From the NCBI RefSeq assembly GCF_001544615.1, contig NZ_FCNV02000003.1, forward strand, positions 372,001 to 436,000: a DNA stretch of 64,000 bases, read 5' to 3'. The stretch comes from Caballeronia concitans. Its GTDB lineage: Bacteria > Pseudomonadota > Gammaproteobacteria > Burkholderiales > Burkholderiaceae. Below, in pieces: positions 15,898-24,762 of the stretch (the first letter of the stretch is position 1; every line of letters starts with the position of its first letter). The notes beneath the pieces were generated by a model. The model did no database searches and was not told where the DNA came from. It saw only the letters and a list, made by a program, of their open reading frames with translations. Position numbers and translations under genes: made by a program.

Positions 15898-17709
15898 TCA
15901 AGCCTTGCTCAAAGGCACGCCCGGCGCATGCACGGCGATCGTCGGCTGCTGTACCGGCGTGATGCCTTCTTTAGTCACGCTCTCGCACAACGCAATAACG
16001 TGCGCTGAACTCACTGGATTGAAAAGCGAATGATCGACATCGGGAAACGTCATCACGCGCACGCTCTTGTAACGCGCGAGGCGCGCACCGAGCTTGCCGC
16101 AATGCGCAGCGAGCACATCGAGACCCGCGTCATAGCTGCCATACACCAGCACGGCTTTGACGCCCTTTGCATCCAGCGCGCGAGAAACGGCCTGAGGCGT
16201 CGTGGCCTGCTCCGGCGACATATGACTCAACCCGTCCAGTCGCAACGCATCGGCGATGCGTGATCGCGCGCGCGTCGTCACATAGCTGCCGATGAAGCCG
16301 AGCACCCGCAGCAGGTTCTTGTCGCCGCGAAAAATGGCTTTCCATTTGTCGAGCTCGAACATCGATGCTGCATAGCCGGCCATTGAATTGCGCGTCGATT
16401 CGCGCATTGCTTGGGCCGTCTTGTCTTCCGGCTGCTTGAACGTGGGGATATTCACCGCAATCACACCGGTGATGGCTGTCTCCATGACCGCGGCCTTTAA
16501 AGCGTGATATGCGCCTGAACAAATGCCGAACGAGAAGATCGACTTATAGCCCTGACGCGACAGCCATCGCGCAGCGGCGGCCGTGTCCTGTGTGGCGATC
16601 GGGTTATAGATGCGGCTATATGGCGTGTCCGATTGCGTCGCGCCCGGCATGGCGGGACTATCGCCACGGCCGCGTGCATCGAAGCGCAACGAAGCGATGC
16701 CGCGCCGCGCCAGGTCTCTTGCAATGCGCACTGAAAGTCTGCTGTCGCCCACTCGCGAACTGGACGCCGTATTCGCCAGAAGAAACACCGGCCCACGCGA
16801 CGCTGCGAAACGCGGCTCACACATGATGCCGAAAAGGCTTTCTTCGCCGATGCAAACGGGACGCTCGATAGCTTCCGGCGTCTCGATGCGCAGATCTTCT
16901 TCAGGCCACGGGGAGAATGCCTTGACGGCTTGTCGAGGTTGATCGCCTGCAACCCAGTCGACGACCTTGGCGAATGCCGCATCCGGCATGACCGTGAAAG
17001 CGGTTTCCTGAATGAAACCGGTAATGTCCTCGAAGGGCTGCGACTGCGCATCCACGCCCACTTCAACGAGCGCATCACGCAACGGATCTTTCGAACCGAC
17101 GCGTGCGTGCATGAGCAACGCACGGCGCGCGGGTGCAATGCCCGCGCTCTTGACGCTTGCCGCGAGATCGATCGATTCGAGATCGCGCTTCATATCCTCG
17201 CCGTACACCTGCCCAAGGATGTTGAACGGGCCGTCTTGCGGCTGAATTTCGCGCAACGGTGCGGCAAGCTGATCGAGCCACGTCTTGCGTGTCACGCTCA
17301 GTTCGCGCATATAGGTGCGTCCGCTGACGACAGGTGCAAGCAGCACGAGATCATCGACGGGACGACGCAGCGCCGCTTGCAACGCGAACGCCGTGCCGAC
17401 GCGAAAGCCGCACAGCGTCACATGTTCAACGCCCGTTTGAACTTTGAGAAAGTCGACAGCCGCTCCGACATCTTCGATCGAGCACTCGTATTGACCGGGC
17501 GTGGCGTCTTCGCCGTAAGAGTCCCCCGTCCCGCGATAGTCGAAACGCAGTACCCAGATACCGCGTGCAGCGAGCGCTTCCGAGAGGACGCGCATGCCGC
17601 TATAGGTCCAAACATATTCGTGACCGTACGTGTTGCAGAGCACGACGCCTCGGTTGCTCGCGCCTGCATGAAGCCATCCGAAGCGGCTTCCGAATACCAC
17701 CGGTTTCAT
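15898..17709 (-). CDS. Tandem alpha/beta-hydrolase protein with atypical nucleophile elbows
   Basis: 603 residues in two alpha/beta-hydrolase domains, about 1-255 and 280-590. Each has an oxyanion-strand region (VVLCNTYGHEYV; VFLLANTASSSRVGDSR) and an RFDxRGxGDS motif (RFDYRGTGDS; RFDARGRGDS). The usual G-x-S-x-G elbow is GFRVG at 101-105 in the first domain (Arg replaces Ser) and GICSG at 395-399 in the second (Cys at the nucleophile position). A late FPDVDHSLF supplies a catalytic-type His in domain two. Similar hydrolases serve exopolysaccharide or acyl-transfer systems. No signal peptide. Confidence 0.75.
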   Translation of the reverse strand: MKPVVFGSRFGWLHAGASNRGVVLCNTYGHEYVWTYSGMRVLSEALAARGIWVLRFDYRGTGDSYGEDATPGQYECSIEDVGAAVDFLKVQTGVEHVTLCGFRVGTAFALQAALRRPVDDLVLLAPVVSGRTYMRELSVTRKTWLDQLAAPLREIQPQDGPFNILGQVYGEDMKRDLESIDLAASVKSAGIAPARRALLMHARVGSKDPLRDALVEVGVDAQSQPFEDITGFIQETAFTVMPDAAFAKVVDWVAGDQPRQAVKAFSPWPEEDLRIETPEAIERPVCIGEESLFGIMCEPRFAASRGPVFLLANTASSSRVGDSRLSVRIARDLARRGIASLRFDARGRGDSPAMPGATQSDTPYSRIYNPIATQDTAAAARWLSRQGYKSIFSFGICSGAYHALKAAVMETAITGVIAVNIPTFKQPEDKTAQAMRESTRNSMAGYAASMFELDKWKAIFRGDKNLLRVLGFIGSYVTTRARSRIADALRLDGLSHMSPEQATTPQAVSRALDAKGVKAVLVYGSYDAGLDVLAAHCGKLGARLARYKSVRVMTFPDVDHSLFNPVSSAHVIALCESVTKEGITPVQQPTIAVHAPGVPLSKA

Positions 17710-18098
17710 TTTTTATGTCCTCTGTCTGGCGGCGCACAAAGTAAGGGAGTTCCCCGCTCCCGTCTGCCTGACTTCTCGTGCGATCGCGAATGGGCGGATA
17801 CCATTCGCCATGCCGAATCCGCAATGAAATGAAAGCGGCGAGCAGGCTAGTCCCTGCAATTATAGGAATCGGAGGCGCTCCGCAAAGTCGTATTCCCACA
17901 CTTCCGCTCAGTTGGACTATTAATTGGCGGTCCAGGCGGCACCTTTATTTACTATGCGGTTTGGCGAATATTCAGAGCGCGCACGCTTCTATGCGCGTAT
18001 GTGCGGTGACGAACGTGGAGAGAAGCGAAACCGAAGTGATAGAGAAAACAACTGAAGAAACAGCCTCGACGATTAGGCCGAGGCGTTAAGCAAACTTA
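17710..18098. other. 389-nt stretch without a supported gene
   Basis: It holds the upstream region of the tandem hydrolase and the 3' side of the 133-aa gene. A weak stem (GCCTCG 18063-18068 with CGAGGC 18079-18084) is followed on the minus strand by a U-rich run and could end the 133-aa transcript. A 103-codon plus-strand opening there has no ribosome binding site and unnatural composition. Confidence 0.5.
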
Positions 18099-18500
18099 CT
18101 ACGCGGCCATGACCGTCTTTGCCCGCCTCTCTTCCGTGCCGCGTGCGTGCGCGTAAACGCGCGCGCGTTCGCGCGCCACGAGCGCTTTCTTGCGGGCGAG
18201 CGTCTGTCGCTGATATTTGGGGTCTCCCATCGACATGACATACTCGTTATGGCGATAGCGCAGATAACGCTGAAAGAATTCCGTGCCGGGCAAGCCGCTA
18301 TCGAGTGCGAGAAGTACGCCGTAATCGATATCGTGCAGATCGCCTAATGTCTGCACGGCAGACTCGAGCGCGGCATATCGCTGAACCAGTGGCACACCCT
18401 TGTCACATAGTGAATGAAAACGCTGATACGTCAGCAATTGCCGATGAGATGCGCAGCGTCGCAATGCCTTTGCAAGCCGTTGGCTCAATTCGGTTTCCAC
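18099..18500 (-). CDS. Hypothetical protein (133 aa)
   Basis: Starts with GTG at 18500 preceded by GGGAGG with close spacing. The product is helical and charged (METELSQRLAKALRRCASHR, then ALESAVQTLGDLHDIDYGVL), with a basic C-terminus (KKALVARERARVYAHARG) suggestive of nucleic-acid or membrane-surface contact. No signal peptide or membrane span. I do not recognise a family. It has no close same-strand neighbour. Confidence 0.6.
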   Translation of the reverse strand: METELSQRLAKALRRCASHRQLLTYQRFHSLCDKGVPLVQRYAALESAVQTLGDLHDIDYGVLLALDSGLPGTEFFQRYLRYRHNEYVMSMGDPKYQRQTLARKKALVARERARVYAHARGTEERRAKTVMAA

Positions 18501-19128
18501 GTTTCCTCCCGCAAGATTTCCGGGTTACACGCGCAAAGCTCCCTTGACGTCATTCGACGCGCGAACGACGGCCCGTGCTCAAAGACTTTCACCTTCCGAA
18601 ATCAAAGTGATATACCGGTACCCACCGTGCGCTGTGCGGGCGAGAAGCCTCGACGAAGAAAGCGGCGGACGCGCAGTATCGCCGCGCGCTCTTCTCGTCA
18701 CGCTTCCAAAGACTCACAATGAAAGATAAGAATTCCGCGCGAGTTGCGCGTGCAAGTACGTCGCGACTGTTCGGGTGGTCTTAAGCTCGGAATCGTTTGC
18801 GCGGCGTCCTTACGAATACATGCTAGCAAACGTGCAGCGTCAAACCAAGAAAAGTTTGCTATCCCGTGACGGGGTCTCTCCGCTGCCATCCAGATTCGGC
18901 AATTATTTCTTAAGCACTCGATTCGTCTCGATTGCGCCGCGTTGCCGAACTGCGCGTGGACCCAGAGCCGCACGCTTTAAGGATGGTTTAAGCATCGAAG
19001 ACTAAAAAGGACCATGCGGTTGCGGCAAGCATGATGGGGCCGTGACGCGTCCACGCGGATGGTTGTACCGGGCAACGCTTTCGGCGCACGCAACGGCGCA
19101 TGAAGCGCAGGCGATGACCATCCCATTT
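18501..19128. other. Long non-coding-looking stretch before a plus-strand terminator
   Basis: Over 600 nt without a convincing gene on either strand. Short openings exist but lack ribosome binding sites and natural composition. The region is more A/T-rich than its surroundings in places (18700-18860). Its plus strand ends in a strong intrinsic terminator at 19129, so the last 150-200 nt may encode a small RNA. Confidence 0.5.
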
Positions 19129-19158
19129 GAGCCCGGCTCTCAGCCGGGCTCTTTTTTT
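18980..19158 (+). ncRNA. Candidate small RNA ending in an intrinsic terminator
   Basis: A strong plus-strand terminator at 19129-19158 has no protein gene upstream on the same strand for about 2.8 kb apart from antisense openings. The intervening sequence from about 18980 has several short self-complementary GC-rich elements. The 5' end is not defined; I saw no clear -35/-10 pair. It does not match a riboswitch I know. Confidence 0.35.
19129..19158 (+). terminator. Intrinsic terminator
   Basis: Perfect 10-bp stem GAGCCCGGCT / AGCCGGGCTC with a 3-nt loop, followed by seven T on the plus strand. On the minus strand there is no T-run, so it acts for plus-strand transcription. Confidence 0.85.
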
Positions 19159-19217
19159 GGTTGAGCGTGACGCCATTCAAGGACATCACGCTGCATGCAC
19201 TAACGACTCAGCGACGT

Positions 19218-19547
19218 TCAATGACCGAAATAGACGGGCTTGCTGCCGTCGTTCATGGGACGCATCGCCCGCATGCCTGCCGCCGACGTCCCGCTATTCA
19301 CGCCACCGTACTCACTGTTCTGATTCTGCATCACGCCGTTCTGCCGCGATGCACGGCTTTCGGCAGCCTGGATGTCGTTGGGGTAAGTCGTGCGGTCCGA
19401 CTGGCCCGGGTTATAGCCCGCAGCTTCCACCTGCCGCAAGTCCTGCTGAACTTGCGAGCGGGTCATGGACGAATCGGCTTGAGCGAATGAAAGTATCGGC
19501 GCTGCCAGGACGGCAGCGGCGGCCACAGCTTTGACGAACGATTTCAT
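19218..19547 (-). CDS. DUF4148 domain periplasmic protein (109 aa)
   Basis: ATG at 19547 follows GGAGG with 6-nt spacing. A signal peptide (FVKAVAAAAVLAAPILSFAQA) precedes the DUF4148 pattern: MTRSQVQQDLRQVEAAGYNP, then YPNDIQAAESR. This family is abundant in Burkholderia as small secreted proteins of unknown role, often stress-induced. The C-terminal region is Gly/Asn/Ser-rich. No cleavage-critical oddities. Confidence 0.85.
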   Translation of the reverse strand: MKSFVKAVAAAAVLAAPILSFAQADSSMTRSQVQQDLRQVEAAGYNPGQSDRTTYPNDIQAAESRASRQNGVMQNQNSEYGGVNSGTSAAGMRAMRPMNDGSKPVYFGH

Positions 19548-19626
19548 GGCGAACCTCCGGTTTGTAGAGCAGCGCGATGTATTTATGCGCTTGCCACGGA
19601 ATTTCAGCATCGTCCGTGCCCGGCAT

Positions 19627-20538
19627 TTAGCGCTTCTCTTCGCCCTTCCCGGCCTGGTTCTCCAAAAGTTTGACGAGGACATGAAGCATGCGATTAGCAG
19701 GCGTCGGGATGCCGGACGCCTCCCCGCGCCGCACGATCAGGCCGTTCAAATGATCGATCTCGCTGCGCTTGCCGCGCGCCATGTCCTGAGCCGTCGATGA
19801 ATATTGATTGGGCATCGTCTCGGCGATACCGCGCACTGCCGCATCGACGTCGCCGGGAATGGTCACGCCATCTGCTTTCGCAACGGCCAGGCATTCGTCG
19901 ACTACATCGCGCATTGCACGCGTCACGCCCTCGCCTTGAACCAGACGTCCGTAGGGTGTCTGTGTGATCGCCGATAGCGCGTTGTAGGCGCAATTGAGCA
20001 CGAGCTTGGCCCATAGCGCGCCGCGCACGTTATCGGATATCTCGGTCGGCACCGACGCAGCCGCCAGCGTGCGAGCAACCTCTTCACTCATGCTCGAAGG
20101 TTCGATCACCAGTTCGCCTCTGCCGTGATGCCTGATGTGCCCCGGCCCTGCCATTTCAGCCGCGACATAGACCACGGCGGCCGCCACTTCCTGCGGCAGC
20201 AGTTCGCGCAAGCGCTCCGCATTCTCGACGCCGTTTTGCAACGACAAGACAAGCGTGCGTTCATGCAGATACGGTTTGAGCGCGAGAGCGGCGCTATCCG
20301 TGTCCGTCGACTTCACGCAAAACAGCACGACGTCCGCGTTTTTTGCCGCGCCGGCTTCGCTGCTTGCGTCGAGGCGCAAGTACTCGTCGAAGCTCTTTGT
20401 ATCGAGCCTTAGACCATCGCGTTGAATGGCTTCGACATGCCGTGGCCGCGCGATGAGCACGACATCATGACCCGCGCGTGCAAGCATGCCGCCGTAATAG
20501 CAGCCTACTGCACCCGCACCCATTACGGCGATCTTCAT
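19627..20538 (-). CDS. panE: 2-Dehydropantoate 2-reductase
   Basis: 303 residues from the ATG at 20538 (GAGGAAA upstream). The Rossmann loop is MKIAVMGAGAVGCYYGGMLA. The catalytic-helix region WAKLVLNCAYNALSAIT carries the active-site Lys, and the C-terminal substrate helix holds NQYSSTAQDMARGKRSEIDHLNG. It reduces ketopantoate with NADPH in pantothenate (CoA) synthesis. Panthenol-pathway paralogues are frequent in Burkholderia, so it may be a second ketoacid reductase. It stands alone, with about 80 nt to the DUF4148 gene. Confidence 0.85.
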   Translation of the reverse strand: MKIAVMGAGAVGCYYGGMLARAGHDVVLIARPRHVEAIQRDGLRLDTKSFDEYLRLDASSEAGAAKNADVVLFCVKSTDTDSAALALKPYLHERTLVLSLQNGVENAERLRELLPQEVAAAVVYVAAEMAGPGHIRHHGRGELVIEPSSMSEEVARTLAAASVPTEISDNVRGALWAKLVLNCAYNALSAITQTPYGRLVQGEGVTRAMRDVVDECLAVAKADGVTIPGDVDAAVRGIAETMPNQYSSTAQDMARGKRSEIDHLNGLIVRRGEASGIPTPANRMLHVLVKLLENQAGKGEEKR

Positions 20539-20954
20539 ATCGGTTTCCTCGTTGAATTCACGGACGAGAAAATAACATAACGCCGCCATGCACTGCCTGC
20601 CATGCGACACCAACGGCAAACGCTTGCGCGCGGCGACGCGCCCCTTGCTTTGTGTGCCGACGCACGATAGTCAGTCGAATTCGTTATGAACCATATTGTT
20701 AAACGGTGGCGTGGGACGCTACGCTTTGCTGCAGCGGATCGACGGGTATGTGCCCAACAACGGCCGACCGCTATGGGGATTGTGCTGCGTGCTCGTTCCG
20801 GTATCGGCAATGAGTATTGGAATAACGATCGCGGCACAGGGAGACCAACTCACGGCGCACCGAGGCGTCAACATCAGGAAGAACAAAAAAGCGGCAGCGG
20901 CCCACCAACGGGCACCGCATGGCCGAAGCGTGGGCGTTTTCACGAGAACAAAAA
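20539..20954. other. 416-nt divergent intergenic region
   Basis: Upstream of both panE (minus) and the FadR-type regulator (plus). Overlapping openings of about 85-90 codons exist on both strands (20696-20971 plus, 20719-20976 minus). Neither has a ribosome binding site nor a recognisable product. I see no riboswitch. Confidence 0.5.
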
Positions 20955-21665
20955 ATGAACCATGGATATGAAGCATCGCTCGTCAAGCGAGTCGTCAATC
21001 AGCTTGTCGCGAGCATCGTCAACGGAGAATACAAAGACAATGTCCTGCCGCCACAAGTGATCCTTTCAAAGAAGCATGGTGTTTCCCGGACCATCATGCG
21101 CGAAGCGTTAAGCGTTCTTATCTCACGGCGCATGCTCGATGTCCGGCCCAAGACGGGCACGCGCATCCGGCCTGCAGGCGAATGGCTCATCATCGATTCT
21201 GAAGTCGCGGAGTGGCGGTTGCGCGCCCTGCCCGATACCGACTGCATGCGCCGGCTGGTTCATTTCCGCTCGCTCGTCGATCCACCCGCCGCCGCGCTTG
21301 CCGCGACGCGCGCCAACCGGCATCAGCGTATCGCCATCAATGCAGCTTTTCAGCGGCTCGTGCATGCATCGCCTTCAGAGGACTTGCAGTCGTCGACGGA
21401 GGAAGCGTTGCTTACCGCTATTGTCGATGCCAGCGGCGATGAAGTCTTGCGCCAGATGGGAAGCGTCGTTCGCGTCGGCATAAGGGCGTTGAAAGCGTCA
21501 CTGCGCATGCAACCGAATGCGCTCGCGCGCGTGACCGAATCGCAGCTGAGCGATTATGGCCGCGTCGTGCGTGCGATCGATACGGCCGACGGCAACGGCG
21601 CTCGCCTCGCGATGTCGCAAGTGCTTGGCCGCACCGCTTCGATGTGGGTGGAAGAACCGGTCTGA
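20955..21665 (+). CDS. GntR/FadR-family transcriptional regulator
   Basis: 236 residues from the ATG at 20955; an in-frame ATG at 20919 would add 12 residues and neither has a good ribosome binding site. The N-terminal winged helix has LPPQVILSKKHGVSRTIMREAL near residue 35, the GntR recognition helix. The FCD ligand-binding domain covers about 90-225 (MRRLVHFRSLVDPPAAALAA). FadR/UxuR-type members respond to sugar acids or short acids. The likely regulated gene is unknown; the divergent panE is a candidate. Confidence 0.8.
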   Translation: MNHGYEASLVKRVVNQLVASIVNGEYKDNVLPPQVILSKKHGVSRTIMREALSVLISRRMLDVRPKTGTRIRPAGEWLIIDSEVAEWRLRALPDTDCMRRLVHFRSLVDPPAAALAATRANRHQRIAINAAFQRLVHASPSEDLQSSTEEALLTAIVDASGDEVLRQMGSVVRVGIRALKASLRMQPNALARVTESQLSDYGRVVRAIDTADGNGARLAMSQVLGRTASMWVEEPV

Positions 21666-21760
21666 TATGCCCGCGTACGCCGATTGCAATCCGTGACTAC
21701 AATGGTCGAGTGCCTTGAGTGGCCGTGAAGCGCTTCGCAACGCAATGACCGGAGGCAACG

Positions 21761-22234
21761 ATGGCAGAGCTCGACAAGGAGGAAGTCGTCGGCGTACTGA
21801 ACCGGATTCTCGAATCGGAACTCGCCGGCGTCGTGCGCTATACGCATTATTCGTTTCTGGTGTTCGGCTTCGGCCGCATTCCGATCGTGTCGTGGCTACG
21901 CGCGCAGGCCGACGAATCGTTGATGCATGCGCATCAGGCGGGCGAATGGATCACGACGCTCGGCGCCTATCCGTCGCTCGCAATCGGTCCGCTGCTCGAC
22001 AATCACACGTTCGATATCGCGACGATTCTGCGTGAATCATTGCAAGCGGAAAATGTTGCGCTCGACTTGTATCGTCAATTGCTCCATCTTGTCGAGGACC
22101 GGTCGGTCGCGCTGGAGGAATACGCGCGGCAGATGATTCAAACCGAAGAACTGCATGCGGGCGAGGTGGACAAGATGCTGCGCCGCCCCGGAGAAGTCGA
22201 TACTTCGCCGGAAAGACGAACCGGGCATAGCTAA
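21761..22234 (+). CDS. Bacterioferritin-like ferritin-fold protein
   Basis: 157 residues, ATG after GGAGG. A four-helix ferritin fold with di-iron ligands is visible: NRILESELAGVVRYTHYS (Glu, helix A), RAQADESLMHAHQAGEW (Glu and His, helix B), RESLQAENVALDLY (Glu, helix C) and QTEELHAGEVDKML (Glu and His, helix D). Likely stores iron or detoxifies peroxide. It converges with the peroxiredoxin gene across a shared terminator, which fits an oxidative-stress pairing without co-transcription. Confidence 0.82.
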   Translation: MAELDKEEVVGVLNRILESELAGVVRYTHYSFLVFGFGRIPIVSWLRAQADESLMHAHQAGEWITTLGAYPSLAIGPLLDNHTFDIATILRESLQAENVALDLYRQLLHLVEDRSVALEEYARQMIQTEELHAGEVDKMLRRPGEVDTSPERRTGHS

Positions 22235-22237
22235 AGA

Positions 22238-22275
22238 AAAACGCGCTGGCCCGTACGAAACGGCCAGCGCGTTTT
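22238..22275. terminator. Bidirectional intrinsic terminator
   Basis: Perfect 14-bp stem AAAACGCGCTGGCC / GGCCAGCGCGTTTT with a 10-nt loop. T-runs occur on both strands, so it serves the convergent ferritin-like and peroxiredoxin genes. Confidence 0.88.
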
Positions 22276-22291
22276 CACAGATACAAAGAAC

Positions 22292-22948
22292 TTACTTCGG
22301 CTGCGCCACGGTGCGCAAATAAGGCTTGAGCGTCTTGAAGCCTTCCGGATATTTCTTCTTGGCGTCCTCGTCGGAGACGGACGTCGGAATGATCACGTCC
22401 TCGCCCGGCTTCCAGTTCACGGGCGTCGCAACCGTATGCTTCGCGTTCAGTTGCAGCGCATCCAGCAAGCGCAGCACTTCGTCGAAGTTGCGGCCCGCAC
22501 TCATCGGATAAGTGAACGTGGCCTTGATCTTCTTGTCCGGGCCAATGATGAACACTGCGCGAATGGTTGCGTTGTCCACCGCCGTACGCGGGCCACCGCC
22601 GCTCGCGTTGGGATGGATCATGTCATAGAGCTTCGCCACGTTCAGGTCCGCGTCGCCGATCATCGGGTAGTTCACGGCCGCGCCCTGAGTTTCCTCGATG
22701 TCCTTCGCCCATTTCGAATGGTTATCGACAGGGTCGATGGACAGCCCGATGATCTTCGTATTGCGCTTGTCGAACTCGGGCTTGAGCTTCGCCATATAGC
22801 CGAGTTCCGTGGTGCAGACGGGCGTGAAGTCCTTGGGATGCGAGAACAGAATGGCCCACTGGTCGCCAATCCACTCATGAAAACGGATCTGGCCTTGGGT
22901 GGTTTCTGCGGTGAAATCGGGGGCTTCATCACCAATACGGATGGACAT
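22292..22948 (-). CDS. 1-Cys peroxiredoxin (Prx6 type)
   Basis: 218 residues from the ATG at 22948 (GGAGA upstream). The peroxidatic site is HPKDFTPVCTTELGYMAKL, with Cys near residue 45 and the Prx6 pattern PVCTTE. The C-terminal domain has the family's PVNWKPGEDVIIPTSVSDEDA. It reduces hydrogen peroxide and organic peroxides using an external thiol. No resolving Cys is seen. It is a soluble cytoplasmic enzyme. Confidence 0.92.
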   Translation of the reverse strand: MSIRIGDEAPDFTAETTQGQIRFHEWIGDQWAILFSHPKDFTPVCTTELGYMAKLKPEFDKRNTKIIGLSIDPVDNHSKWAKDIEETQGAAVNYPMIGDADLNVAKLYDMIHPNASGGGPRTAVDNATIRAVFIIGPDKKIKATFTYPMSAGRNFDEVLRLLDALQLNAKHTVATPVNWKPGEDVIIPTSVSDEDAKKKYPEGFKTLKPYLRTVAQPK

Positions 22949-23238
22949 ATTTGATCTCCACGTTAGAAATTGGTCGGTGAGCGTTTCGTATACCGATGCG
23001 AAACGGCTTTCCGGGTATGAGCGCAACTGACAAACCGATTATAGTGCGCCCCACATCCGGGCGGACTGGCCTGGCCTTTTCCCCGCGTCGCGAGTATGGT
23101 TTAAGGCATGGAAAGTGCTAAATCGAGCGCACGTTCCAGGCAGACGATCCTTCGCCACTCGTAATCCCCGGGAAAATCTGCTATCACGGATGAGCGATAA
23201 TCTGGGACGGCCCAAGTGCCGTCGCAAAGGAGGCGATC

Positions 23239-24759
23239 GTGACCGTCATGCGAAAGAAGACCGTGGCCGCGTTGCAAACCGAGGCCGGAGAAACGGAGGA
23301 GATGCTTCAGGAAACGCACGGCGGCCATGCATTGAAGCGAACCTTGTCTGCGTTGGATGTCGTGTTGCTCGGCATCGGCTGCATCATCGGCGCGGGGATT
23401 TTCGTGCTGACGGGCCACGCGGCCGCTGCGAACGCGGGCCCTGCCATCGTCATTTCGTTCGTGCTCGGTGCAATCGTTTGCGCACTGGCCGGACTGTGTT
23501 ACGCGGAAATGGCATCGACGGTGCCGGTGTCCGGCAGCGCCTATACCTATGCGTACGCCACCATGGGCGAACTCATCGCGTGGCTCATCGGCTGGGATCT
23601 GATACTCGAATATGCGGTCGGTGCGACGACGGTCGCCATCGGCTGGTCGGGCTACGTCGTGAGCTTTCTGCATTCGCTGCATATCGATATACCCGCGCAA
23701 CTCTCTCAAGCGCCCTTCGCTTACGAGCCAGGCAAAGGCTGGAGTCACGCCGGCGCGATCCTCAACGTACCGGCGATGGTGATCGTCGGGCTTATCACTA
23801 TTCTGCTTGTCGTCGGCATTCGCGAATCGGCGCGCGTCAATAGCTTCATCGTCGTGATCAAGGTGCTGATCGTGCTCGCGTTCATCGCGGCAGGCATCAC
23901 TTACGTCGATACGAGCCATTGGGTCACCCCGACGAATCCGACAGGCGCATTCCTGCCGCCCAATACAGGCGAGGCAGGCGTCTATGGGATGAGCGGCGTC
24001 TTGCGTGGTGCGGCCGTCGTGTTCTTCGCGTATATCGGTTTCGATTCGGTGTCGTGCGTCGCGCAGGAAACGCGCAACCCGAGGCGCGACATGCCGATCG
24101 GCCTGCTCGGCTCACTCACCATTTGCACGATTCTCTATGTGCTGGTCTCGTATGTACTCACCGGTATCGTTTCGTACGACAAGCTCAATGTGGCCGATCC
24201 TATCGCCGTGGGTGTCGATGCAATCGGCATGCGCTGGCTCTCGCCTATCGTGAAGCTGGGTGCGATCTTCGGTTTGACCTCGGTCATTCTCGTGCTGCTG
24301 CTGAGTCAGCCGCGCATTTTCTATTCGATGGCAAAAGACGGCCTGCTTCCGCCTTTTGCTTCGAAGATTCACCCACGCTTTCATACGCCCTATATCACCA
24401 CGATCGTGACCGGACTCATCGTGATGGTTCTTGCCGGCTTGCTGCCGATCGGTCTGGTCGGCGAACTGGTGAGCATCGGCACGCTATTCGCGTTCGCTGT
24501 CGTGTGCATCGGCGTGCTCGTGCTGCGCATCACTCAGCCCGATTTGAAGCGCGCGTTCAAGACGCCCGCGGTATTCATCGTGGCCCCGCTCGGTGCGCTT
24601 TCATCCGTATTCCTGATGACGGGACTGCCCGCCGATACATGGATACGCCTCGTCATCTGGATGGCAATTGGCATCGTCATTTACTTCGGCTATGGCATAC
24701 GCAATAGCAGATTGCGTAACGCACGCGAGACGCCGCCCGCGCACACGGCGAGAAACTGA
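23239..24759 (+). CDS. APC-family amino acid permease (cationic amino acid transporter-like)
   Basis: 506 residues from a GTG at 23239 behind a near-perfect AAGGAGG with 6-nt spacing. Helix 1 carries [20 protein letters not shown], the unwound substrate helix of the APC fold. About 12 hydrophobic segments follow, including [13 protein letters not shown] and [20 protein letters not shown], the conserved loop after TM6. The length and motifs resemble bacterial YfnA/CAT-type carriers. It converges with the CoA-transferase gene with 3 nt between stops. Substrate not determinable. Confidence 0.88.
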   Translation: MTVMRKKTVAALQTEAGETEEMLQETHGGHALKRTLSALDVVLLGIGCIIGAGIFVLTGHAAAANAGPAIVISFVLGAIVCALAGLCYAEMASTVPVSGSAYTYAYATMGELIAWLIGWDLILEYAVGATTVAIGWSGYVVSFLHSLHIDIPAQLSQAPFAYEPGKGWSHAGAILNVPAMVIVGLITILLVVGIRESARVNSFIVVIKVLIVLAFIAAGITYVDTSHWVTPTNPTGAFLPPNTGEAGVYGMSGVLRGAAVVFFAYIGFDSVSCVAQETRNPRRDMPIGLLGSLTICTILYVLVSYVLTGIVSYDKLNVADPIAVGVDAIGMRWLSPIVKLGAIFGLTSVILVLLLSQPRIFYSMAKDGLLPPFASKIHPRFHTPYITTIVTGLIVMVLAGLLPIGLVGELVSIGTLFAFAVVCIGVLVLRITQPDLKRAFKTPAVFIVAPLGALSSVFLMTGLPADTWIRLVIWMAIGIVIYFGYGIRNSRLRNARETPPAHTARN

Positions 24760-24762
24760 TAG

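Noticed and set aside
20696-20976. Overlapping 85-90-codon frames on both strands before the FadR-type gene
   Set aside because: No ribosome binding site, no conserved motif and they mirror each other on opposite strands.
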